DNA of 5,266 nt, taken from CAZXMB01 sp964641715 (GTDB taxonomy: Bacteria > Desulfobacterota > BSN033 > UBA1163). The notes below the pieces were generated by a model, which worked only from the letters and a program-made list of their open reading frames with translations, was not told the origin of the DNA and ran no database searches. This document shows, piece by piece, positions 1 through 5,266 of the stretch. How positions within the stretch are numbered: the first letter of the stretch is position 1; every line of letters starts with the position of its first letter. The DNA lies in assembly GCA_964641715.1 (NCBI GenBank), contig CAZXMB010000189.1, positions 1 through 5,266 on the forward strand. Reading direction: 5' to 3'. Made by a program: the position numbers and the translations under genes.

Positions 1-28
1 TCAAAGAATAATAGACATCATCAACTGA

Positions 29-38
29 AAGGAGGTGA
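29..38 (+). promoter_or_regulatory. Perfect Shine-Dalgarno site for the PA2779-family gene
   Basis: AAGGAGGTGA is the full complement of the 3' end of 16S rRNA. Its GGAGG core ends eight bases before the ATG at 44, which is ideal spacing. It decides the start: a GTG in the same frame at 35 lies inside this site and so cannot be the initiator. Only 28 bases precede it, so no promoter can be called. Confidence 0.85.
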
Positions 39-43
39 GATGG

Positions 44-442
44 ATGAAGTCAATGTGGGTGAAGGGGATTGTTTGCTATCTGGTCGTGGCAATGTTTGTG
101 TTTGGAATAACACCAAGACTTTATGCAGGATTTTCTGGCTCTGAGGCTCTTTCTATTTTAACTTTTGACCGGTCTTCTGATCTCGGGAAAATTCGAAAAA
201 CACTTGAAATGAAGATGGTGAGGGAGAGGCTAAAGGCCTTTGGCTACACATCCGAAGAGGTTGAAAAAAAACTGAGCCAGCTCAATGATCAGCAGATTCA
301 TCAGATTGCCCTCAGCCTCGATGAATTAAAGGTGGGAGGAGATGGCTGGGCAGTGCTCATTATCATCTTGTTGATCGCCATCCTCGCAGGTGTGATCATT
401 TACATTACGGGACACCGGGTAGTGCTTGAAAGAGAGAAGTAG
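44..442 (+). CDS. PA2779 family protein, small exported membrane-anchored protein
   Basis: A 132-residue protein of unknown biochemical function that resembles the PA2779 family, which usually sits next to a PA2778-family C39 peptidase. Residues 1-28 form a signal peptide (KSMWVKG, then a hydrophobic run ending near LYA). Residues 50-95 are a charged helical region (RERLKAFGYTSEEVEKKLSQL) typical of the family. VGGDG (97-101) then leads straight into one membrane segment (about 103-122) and a short tail with basic residues. The expected topology is a periplasmic middle part anchored at its C-terminus. The order Gly-Gly, membrane segment, basic tail resembles a GlyGly-CTERM type sorting signal or a C39 cleavage site; this is inference. 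The start is set by the strong ribosome site just upstream. The stop lies 13 bases before the preferred start of the peptidase gene, so the two are very probably co-transcribed. The family call rests on remembered sequence character and on gene order. Confidence 0.8.
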   Translation: MKSMWVKGIVCYLVVAMFVFGITPRLYAGFSGSEALSILTFDRSSDLGKIRKTLEMKMVRERLKAFGYTSEEVEKKLSQLNDQQIHQIALSLDELKVGGDGWAVLIIILLIAILAGVIIYITGHRVVLEREK

Positions 443-455
443 CAGGATAAAAATT

Positions 456-1025
456 TTGTTCAGAAGAATTTTCAGACGGGGCGCTTCCCTGTGGAAGCGC
501 CCTTCTATATTATTTCTTTTGTTTATCCTTTTATTTCCCTCCTGTGTAGGATCACCCCGTCTTAAAGAATCTAAATGGATCCGTTTGGTCGGAGATGTTC
601 CTTTCTATCCTCAAGAATCCTATCAATGCGGTCCTGCCTCCCTCGCAGGTGTCCTGAACTATTGGGGGGTCAATGTGTCTCCGGAGGAAATTGCAAGGGA
701 AATATACAGTCCTACTGCGGGAGGCACCCTGAATCTGGATATGATCCTCTATGCAGAGAGAAAAGGGATGAAAGCCCTTCATTATAAGGGTGATGTCTTT
801 GACATGAGAAGTAAGATCGATATGGGTTATCCCGTGATCGTCCTGGTCGATTTGGGCTTCTGGATTTATCAACAGAATCATTTTATGGTAGTGGTGGGTT
901 ATGACGAAAAAAACTTCATCGCTCATTCCGGAAGAGAACGGTTGAAATCCATCTCCCAGAAAGAATTTGTCAGAACATGGGCAAAAACGAATTTCTGGAC
1001 GCTCCTGGTCACTCCCCATCGATGA
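456..1025 (+). CDS. C39-like cysteine peptidase lipoprotein, PA2778 family (peptidase part only)
   Basis: Papain-like cysteine peptidase of the C39/bacteriocin-processing fold, probably exported and lipid-anchored. From the TTG at 456 it has 189 residues: a basic N-terminus (FRRIFRRG, WKRP), a hydrophobic stretch, and a lipobox-like FPSC with Cys30 (not a perfect consensus). The peptidase domain follows: DVPFYPQESYQCGPAS, with candidate oxyanion Gln53 and catalytic Cys58, then NHFMVVVGYD with catalytic His142. Where C39 enzymes usually have Asp, this protein has HSG (157-159); I recall a similar SG in relatives of PA2778, so the third residue is unclear. No ATG is available. TTG 456 has AGGA eight bases upstream, whereas TTG 426 would overlap the previous gene by 17 bases, has no ribosome site and makes an over-long N-region; 426 remains possible. 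The protein ends right after WTLLVTPHR, where PA2778-type proteins continue into TPR repeats; here those are in the next gene, which overlaps by four bases. The substrate is unknown. Confidence 0.85.
   Translation: MFRRIFRRGASLWKRPSILFLLFILLFPSCVGSPRLKESKWIRLVGDVPFYPQESYQCGPASLAGVLNYWGVNVSPEEIAREIYSPTAGGTLNLDMILYAERKGMKALHYKGDVFDMRSKIDMGYPVIVLVDLGFWIYQQNHFMVVVGYDEKNFIAHSGRERLKSISQKEFVRTWAKTNFWTLLVTPHR
479..502 (+). terminator. Terminator-like hairpin inside the 5' end of the C39 peptidase gene
   Basis: A perfect 10-bp stem, GGGCGCTTCC (479-488) against GGAAGCGCCC (493-502), closes a CTGT tetraloop. A further G-T pair is possible at 478/503. It is followed by a T-rich run (503-536), as in a Rho-independent terminator on the + strand; the other strand has no T run after the stem. 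It sits 36 bases after the PA2779-family stop and within codons 8-16 of the peptidase gene. It could therefore attenuate transcription or hinder translation of the downstream genes. The T-richness also comes from Leu/Phe codons of the signal sequence, which weakens the terminator reading. Confidence 0.5.
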
Positions 1026-1501
1026 GCGGAGAGGCGGAAAAACAGATCGGGTTGCTTTTACTGATCTTTGCTCTGATCGCCCCTCTGCTTTTTGCCACCT
1101 GTTCCTCCATCAAGATAGTCACCCTAAAAGATCCACTCACGCCTGAAGAGCATCTGAACCTTGGTGTAGCATACGAAAGAAACGGTGAGTTTGATCATGC
1201 GATCAGGGAATATAAGCTGGCTTCCAAAAAACTATCGTTGGCTGATTTTTATCTTGGGAATGCCTATTTTTTAAAAAACGATCTGGAGGCGGCTGAGAAT
1301 TATTATAAAAAGGCGATGAAGAAAGATCCTGAGAATGCAGATACCTATAATAATCTGGCCTGGCTTTATTATACCAGTGGGAAAAATCTCGACAAGGGGG
1401 AGAAGATGGCTTTAAAGGCAATTGAACTCAATCCCGCAAAGAAAACGATTTACCTGGACACTCTGGAAAAGATAAGGGAATTAAAAAGACTTCAAAATTA
1501 A
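1022..1501 (+). CDS. Small TPR-repeat lipoprotein-like protein (detached TPR part of PA2778)
   Basis: A 159-residue protein with an N-terminal hydrophobic stretch (IGLLLLIFALIAPLLFATC, residues 9-27) that ends in a possible but atypical lipidation Cys27. Three tetratricopeptide repeats follow: about 42-70 (HLNLGVAYERNGEFDHAIREY), 73-103 (FYLGNAYFLKNDLEAAENYYKKA) and 106-139 (TYNNLAWLYYTSG..., AIELNP). A partial fourth helix closes the protein. TPRs form a protein-binding superhelix, here probably on the periplasmic side. The ATG at 1022 was chosen because it makes an ATGA overlap with the peptidase stop, which implies translational coupling. An ATG in frame at 977 would put 15 polar residues before the signal and overlap the peptidase gene by 49 bases. 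Neither start has a clear ribosome site. In Pseudomonas-type PA2778 proteins this region is fused to the peptidase, so it likely still works with it as scaffold or substrate receptor; that role is inferred. Confidence 0.8.
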   Translation: MSGEAEKQIGLLLLIFALIAPLLFATCSSIKIVTLKDPLTPEEHLNLGVAYERNGEFDHAIREYKLASKKLSLADFYLGNAYFLKNDLEAAENYYKKAMKKDPENADTYNNLAWLYYTSGKNLDKGEKMALKAIELNPAKKTIYLDTLEKIRELKRLQN

Positions 1502-1527
1502 ATGGGAAATTTGAAGGATCCGGGACT

Positions 1528-2847
1528 TCACCTCAACGTCAGTGACTCATCCACATGCTTGATGAGGGGCGAGAGGAAGAATTCGACCACCCTTCTCTTT
1601 CCTGTCTTTACCTCTGCGGTCACCGCCATCCCTGGAGACAAAAGGATATCCTGATCTTCGACCCGGATATGAAAGGCTCTGGGCCTCAATTTGATCTTGT
1701 AAACCAGACCGACCTTTTCATCCTCCTGGGCATCCGGGCTTACATAGAAGAGCTCGGCCTCAATCGTCCCGTATTTCTGAAAGGGAAAGGTATCGAATTT
1801 CAGCTCTGCCCTCTGACCTGTGTGGATGAACCCGATATCCTTGTTGGGAGTCACGGCCTCTACGATGAGGGGGGTTCCCTCCGGAACGATGGTGATAATG
1901 GGTTGGGCGGAAGTCACCACACCCCCGATGGTATGGGTGGCAAGACCGTGGACCGTCCCGTGGACGGGGCTGTAGAGTTTCTCAAGTTGATGCCTCCTGC
2001 TCGCCTTGGTGAATTCTCCTTCGAGGAGCGTCATTGTCCTCTCCTTCTCGATGATCTCACCCAGAATGGACCGCTCCCTCTCCTTCTTCAGCGCTTCTAA
2101 ATTCCTCTCTGCCTCTCTCATACTGTCCTTGATCTGCTCAGCTAATTTTCTCTCCTCATTCAGTTCTTTCTCTGTCCTGACCAGCTCCTTCTGTCTCTGA
2201 AGATGCTCCATCATGGAGGCATAGCCTTTCTCCGCCAACTGCCTCAAAGCCTCCTCCTGTTTGCTGACCAGCTCAACCGTTTTTTCGAGCTTGATGATGC
2301 TTTCTTCTGCCGATCGAAGCGCTGTTTTTTTCTGGGCAATCACCAATTCAAGGGAAGCCACCTTTGCCCTATGCTCTTCCTCTCTTGCCTGTTTAAGATT
2401 CTTCTGGAGGAGAAGTAATCTGTCCTGATCCTTCCCTGTCCCATCCATTTCTTCTCCTCTTAATTCAGCCCTGAGCCTCGCCATCTCATAACGGTTAATC
2501 TTAAGCGACCTCTCTGAGCTCTCCACCTCCGCTTTGGTGATGGTGGGATCAAGTTCGATGAGAAGGTCCCCTTTCTTCACCTTCTGCCCTTCCTCAACAT
2601 GGATCGCCCTGATCACTCCGGTCTCCCTTGGCTGAATGATCTTCACCATTCCATCCGGGATGACCTTCCCCCTTGCGGTCGCCACTTCGTCCACCTTTCC
2701 AAAATAGCTCCAGAGGAGGGCTGCCATCGTTAAAAACACAACAGCCCACAATAAAATCCTTCCATAAGAAGAGGGAGGAGTCTCTTCAATCTCCAGAGCC
2801 TCAGGCAAAAACTCATAATCAAGGCGATCCTTTTTCATTGCAACCAT
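1528..2847 (-). CDS. HlyD-family type I secretion periplasmic adaptor (membrane fusion protein)
   Basis: This protein links an inner-membrane ABC exporter to a TolC-type outer-membrane channel. It has 439 residues, a normal length for the family. It begins with a cytoplasmic head containing EFLPEALEIEETPPSSYGR (12-30), a recurrent N-terminal signature of T1SS adaptors. One membrane helix follows (31-47), then the first half of the lipoyl-like domain (GVIRAIHVEEGQKVKKGDLLIELD, 77-100). A long charged coiled-coil region spans about 105-290. The second lipoyl half is LYSPVHGTVHGL (291-302), and a beta-barrel region includes GQRAELKFDTFPF. The C-terminal LLSPGMAVTAEVKTGKRRVVEFFL (402-425) fits the classical HlyD signature pattern. 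The start is bounded by an in-frame TGA three codons upstream; ATG 2838 is an alternative three codons in. Neither has a visible ribosome site. It lies 131 bp downstream of the exporter gene on the same strand and probably shares its transcript. Confidence 0.95.
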   Translation of the reverse strand: MVAMKKDRLDYEFLPEALEIEETPPSSYGRILLWAVVFLTMAALLWSYFGKVDEVATARGKVIPDGMVKIIQPRETGVIRAIHVEEGQKVKKGDLLIELDPTITKAEVESSERSLKINRYEMARLRAELRGEEMDGTGKDQDRLLLLQKNLKQAREEEHRAKVASLELVIAQKKTALRSAEESIIKLEKTVELVSKQEEALRQLAEKGYASMMEHLQRQKELVRTEKELNEERKLAEQIKDSMREAERNLEALKKERERSILGEIIEKERTMTLLEGEFTKASRRHQLEKLYSPVHGTVHGLATHTIGGVVTSAQPIITIVPEGTPLIVEAVTPNKDIGFIHTGQRAELKFDTFPFQKYGTIEAELFYVSPDAQEDEKVGLVYKIKLRPRAFHIRVEDQDILLSPGMAVTAEVKTGKRRVVEFFLSPLIKHVDESLTLR

Positions 2848-2848
2848 A

Positions 2849-2997
2849 ATTTGTCAGTCGTCAATTGTCTGTAGCTCGTTGCCAAATGCATCGCCCATTT
2901 TCCCATGGTCTATTGTGAATTAGTCAACTCTCTGGGGCCATCTCATTTCACATTATTGTCGTTTGTCTTAACCACTGACTACGGGCTACTGACCAAT
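2849..2997. repeat. Low-complexity GTCAGT/GTAG tract between exporter and adaptor genes
   Basis: The 131-bp spacer between the two secretion genes holds no gene. Both its ends are built from related short words. On the - strand, GGTCAGTAGCCCGTAGTCAG (2994-2975) spans the exporter's last codons and its TAG stop. On the + strand, TTGTCAGTCGTCAATTGTC (2851-2869) lies just before the adaptor start. Between them are CATTTTCCCATGG and CATTTCACATT, which echo the tract at 5117-5199. The words are degenerate and not a clean tandem array. No convincing promoter or terminator was found here. Confidence 0.4.
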
Positions 2998-5108
2998 GAT
3001 TGCTGAAGTTGAAAATGATGATAGAGCCCCTTTTTGCCCATCAGTTCATTGTGAGTCCCTGATTCTAAAATCTCTCCTTTTTCTAACACGATAATCCTTT
3101 CGGCAATTCTTAATGTGGAAAGTCTATGGGCAATGAGAAGGACTGTCCTCCCCCGGCAGATCTGCCTCAGATTCCTCTGAATGATCGCTTCCGATTCGGA
3201 ATCCAGAGAGGAGGTGGCTTCGTCAAAGATCAAAATCCTCGGATTGGCGAGAAGGGCCCTGGCAATAGCGATCCTCTGCCTCTGGCCTCCGGAGAGGGCT
3301 GTTCCACGCTCACCCACAACCGTATCATACCCTTCGGGTAGTTCGAGAATGAAGTCATGGGCTCCGGCAAGGTTTGCCACCCGGATGACTTCTTCCATTT
3401 GGGCCTGTGGGTAATGAAAGGCAATGTTGTCCCTTACGCTTCCGTTGAAGAGAAAACTCTCCTGAAGCACAACCCCGATCTGTCTTCTCAACCAGGCAGG
3501 ATCAGCGATTGCGATATCAATTCCGTCCATCAGGATCCTTCCCGATTCGGGCAAATAGAGCCTCTGGATCAACTTGGCTAAGGTGCTTTTCCCGGAACCA
3601 CTTCGTCCTACTATTCCGAGAATCATCCCTGGCCTAATCTCCAGGCTGATATTTCTTATAATCTCGGGACCGTCTAAACGGTAACGAAACCTTACCCCCT
3701 CCAGATGGATGTGACCCTGGATGGCTGGAAACCTCGTCTTTGTGATACTGAGAGAAGGTTCAGGGGTAGCGTGAAAAATGTCCCCAAGCCTTCGGATAGA
3801 GAGTCCGGCCTGTTGAAAATCCTGCCAGAGCTGTACCAACCTGAGCACCGGCCCGCTCACCCGGCCCGAAAGCATCTGGAAGGCAATGAGCTGCCCCACT
3901 GTCAGTTTCCCTGACATCACCAGATAAGCCCCCAGCCAGAGTATGGCAAGGGTAGATGCCCTCTCAATGACCTGGCCCAGGGAGCCCGCCACCCCAGAGA
4001 GCTTGAAGGTCTTAAAAGAGGCTTTCACATAGTTTGCGAGTAGGTTCTCCCATCTTTTCTGAACTTCAGGTTCAACAGCCATGGCCTTGATGGTCTGGGC
4101 CCCTGTCACCATTTCTACGAGAAAGGCCTGAGATTCCGCCCCTCGATTGAACCTCTCATCGAGCCTGTGACGTAACATGGGAGTCACAATGATGGAAAGC
4201 AGGGCAAATACGGGGATCGCCCCCAGCACAACAAAAGTTAATGTGGTGCTATAAAGGAACATGACAACCAGATAGACGCCGATAAACATCACATCGAGGA
4301 TTGAAGTCAGGGGGGCACCGGTGAGGAAATGACGGATATTCTCAAGCTCTCTGACCCTGGCTACTGTGTCCCCCACCCTCCTTACTTCAAAATATTTCAG
4401 AGGAAGGGAGAAGAGATGTCTGAAAAGTTTTGTGCCTAAAGAGATATCGATCCGGTTAGATGTATGGGTGAAGAGATAAGTCCTGAGGATACTTAAAAGG
4501 CCCTCAAATAGAATGACGGCGATAAGACCGATCGCCAGAACATTGAGGGTCGTTATCCCCCTGTGAACCAGTACCTTATCGATGATCACCTGTGTAAAAA
4601 CCGGCGTCACCAGTCCGAAGACCTGGAGAATAAGCGATGCGGTTAAAACTTCGAAGAGAGGTTTTCGATATTTCCAGATGGAAGGAATAAACCAGGTGAG
4701 GCCAAAGGGCCTCTCAGATGGAGCCGTTGATTTTCTGTAAGTGAGAAGAATGACCCTCTGTTGCCATTTGGCAGTAAAATCCTCTTTGGGAAGAAGATTG
4801 GGTCTTCCTTCTCCCGGGTCAAAGATCAGTACCTTATCGCTATCGGTCTTTGCCAGGACATTAAACTTTCTATCCTCCATGAGAGCAATGGCAGGCATTG
4901 GAAGACGCTTTAATCGATCGAAAGAGACCTGGGCTTCCCTTGCCTTCAGTCCCAGTTCTCTGGCTCCCCTGAGAATGTCCATGGACCCCATCCCATCAGG
5001 GCCCAGGGCCAGAGTATGCCTTAATTGCTCCTGGTCAACGGCAAGGCCATGATACCCTGCTACCATCACCAAACACATCAAACCCGTATCAATCTTACGA
5101 TCTTCCAT
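2979..5108 (-). CDS. Type I secretion ABC exporter with inactive C39-like domain (HlyB/RtxB type)
   Basis: Fused permease/ATPase that drives export of an unfolded protein through a T1SS; 709 residues, full length for the family. Residues 1-125 are a C39-like domain: DTGLMCLVMVAGYHG (7-21) has Thr8 where active peptidases have the DCG cysteine, and KFNVL (81-85) has Lys where they have His. Only Asp97 (IFDP) of the triad remains. It should therefore bind cargo without cleaving it, as in HlyB. Membrane segments fall at about 152-173, 188-208, 268-310 and 381-420. The ATPase domain is complete: A-loop Tyr476, Walker A GRSGSGKST (501-509), Q-loop Gln549, signature LSGGQ (605-609), Walker B ILIFDE (625-630), D-loop SSLD and H-loop His661. 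The start is fixed by an in-frame TAG three codons upstream; only a weak AGAAG precedes it. The adaptor gene follows on the same strand. A non-cleaving domain points to RTX-like cargo with a C-terminal signal. Confidence 0.96.
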   Translation of the reverse strand: MEDRKIDTGLMCLVMVAGYHGLAVDQEQLRHTLALGPDGMGSMDILRGARELGLKAREAQVSFDRLKRLPMPAIALMEDRKFNVLAKTDSDKVLIFDPGEGRPNLLPKEDFTAKWQQRVILLTYRKSTAPSERPFGLTWFIPSIWKYRKPLFEVLTASLILQVFGLVTPVFTQVIIDKVLVHRGITTLNVLAIGLIAVILFEGLLSILRTYLFTHTSNRIDISLGTKLFRHLFSLPLKYFEVRRVGDTVARVRELENIRHFLTGAPLTSILDVMFIGVYLVVMFLYSTTLTFVVLGAIPVFALLSIIVTPMLRHRLDERFNRGAESQAFLVEMVTGAQTIKAMAVEPEVQKRWENLLANYVKASFKTFKLSGVAGSLGQVIERASTLAILWLGAYLVMSGKLTVGQLIAFQMLSGRVSGPVLRLVQLWQDFQQAGLSIRRLGDIFHATPEPSLSITKTRFPAIQGHIHLEGVRFRYRLDGPEIIRNISLEIRPGMILGIVGRSGSGKSTLAKLIQRLYLPESGRILMDGIDIAIADPAWLRRQIGVVLQESFLFNGSVRDNIAFHYPQAQMEEVIRVANLAGAHDFILELPEGYDTVVGERGTALSGGQRQRIAIARALLANPRILIFDEATSSLDSESEAIIQRNLRQICRGRTVLLIAHRLSTLRIAERIIVLEKGEILESGTHNELMGKKGLYHHFQLQQSLVSSP

Positions 5109-5116
5109 AAGCTTCT

Positions 5117-5199
5117 AAATAGGAAATGGGAATTAGAAAATGGGAAGTTTTTTATCTCTCAATTGTTTTGTCTAACTTCTCATTTCCCATTTCCTATTT
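5117..5199. repeat. Imperfect inverted repeat of GGAAATGGGAA words upstream of the exporter gene
   Basis: The arms AAATAGGAAATGGGAA (5117-5132) and TTCCCATTTCCTATTT (5184-5199) are exact reverse complements over 16 bases. An inner pair, GAAGTT (5144-5149) with AACTTC (5174-5179), could extend the fold around a 24-base AT-rich loop. The left arm also repeats AAATGGGAA directly (5125-5133 and 5138-5146), and CAATTTC follows the right arm. It fills the gap between the partial upstream gene and the exporter start, running right up to the stop codon that bounds the exporter start. It could terminate the upstream transcript or be an expanding low-complexity element. No good promoter is visible in it. 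Confidence 0.6.
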
Positions 5200-5210
5200 C
5201 CAATTTCTTA

Positions 5211-5266
5211 CTATTGTGGTTGCCAGTATTGAGCCAGTATCTGCTGAACCTGATCGGGCTTGTTCT
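5211..5266 (-). CDS. C-terminal end of an unidentified protein, possibly the secreted cargo
   Basis: One - strand frame is open from the window edge to a TAG at 5211-5213 and encodes NKPDQVQQILAQYWQPQ. The gene starts outside the window. It is on the same strand as, and directly upstream of, the exporter gene (102 bp apart). The stretch looks protein-like (DQVQQILAQYW would form an amphipathic helix). From memory, some large T1SS-exported RTX proteins end with a similar (V/I)LAxxWQ tail, so it may be the cargo; this is inference from very few residues. A chance open frame of this length is quite possible, because another frame is also open here. Confidence 0.4.
   Translation of the reverse strand, partial: NKPDQVQQILAQYWQPQ

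Noticed and set aside
2..28. Possible tail of an upstream gene (QRIIDIIN, stop TGA at 26-28) on the + strand.
   Set aside because: Eight codons are too few to separate a real gene end from chance.
552..1019. Long open frame on the - strand opposite the peptidase gene.
   Set aside because: It lies entirely antisense to a gene with clear catalytic motifs, and its product is Phe/His/Ile-rich with no recognisable domain.
1512..1530. Small palindrome TGAAG...CTTCA between the convergent operons, considered as a bidirectional terminator.
   Set aside because: The stem is only 5 bp with a 9-base loop, and no T run follows on either strand beyond weak AATTT.
1555..2100. Open frame on the + strand opposite the adaptor gene.
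   Set aside because: It is antisense to the conserved C-terminal half of the HlyD-type protein, has no ribosome site and shows no domain.
4741..5052. Open frame on the + strand opposite the exporter's N-terminal domain.
   Set aside because: It is a shadow of the strongly conserved C39-like domain on the other strand; its Ser/Arg-rich product matches nothing known to me.
5130..5166. Promoter-like TTGAGA with TCTAAT on the - strand upstream of the exporter gene.
   Set aside because: The spacing is 19 bases and the tract is low-complexity and AT-rich, so weak matches are expected by chance.
5222..5240. GCCAGTAT occurs twice, 11 bases apart.
   Set aside because: An 8-base direct repeat once in a coding end, in different codon frames, is easily chance.
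1..5266. CRISPR array, tRNA, rRNA, insertion sequence or attachment site.
   Set aside because: Nothing seen: no regularly spaced repeats, no cloverleaf-like segment, no transposase or integrase motifs in any frame.

Overview
The window suggests a Gram-negative bacterium: it carries two exported lipoprotein-like genes and the inner-membrane half of a type I secretion system (T1SS). The moderate base composition, the perfect AAGGAGGTGA ribosome site and the low-complexity intergenic tracts would fit a Desulfobacterota- or Nitrospirota-like lineage. That placement is an impression only, because no phylogenetic marker is present.

Left part (about 29-1501, + strand): three tightly packed genes. 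The first is a small PA2779-family protein with a signal peptide and a C-terminal membrane segment. The second is a C39-type cysteine peptidase with a lipoprotein-like signal (PA2778 family). The third is a short TPR protein with its own lipoprotein-like signal. In Pseudomonas-type PA2778 proteins, as I recall them, the peptidase and the TPR repeats form one polypeptide; here they are two genes joined by an ATGA stop/start overlap. A perfect 10-bp GC-rich hairpin followed by a T-rich run lies inside the first codons of the peptidase gene and looks like an attenuator or internal terminator.

Right part (1528-5266, - strand, convergent with the left part): reading from the right edge there is the last part of an unidentified gene, then a T1SS ABC exporter with an inactive C39-like N-terminal domain, then an HlyD-type periplasmic adaptor. 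The TolC-type outer-membrane partner and the cargo are not in the window. The 17-residue tail at the right edge could be the C-terminus of the cargo. The spacers around the exporter gene hold two kinds of low-complexity tract: GTCAGT/GTAG words (2849-2997) and GGAAATGGGAA words that form a long imperfect inverted repeat (5117-5199).

The most interesting idea is a division of labour. The exporter has lost the catalytic Cys and His of its C39-like domain, while a separate C39 lipoprotein with Cys and His intact is encoded next to it. That peptidase's immediate partner carries a Gly-Gly directly before its membrane segment, a plausible cleavage site. This is inference; no functional link between the two convergent gene sets is proven.
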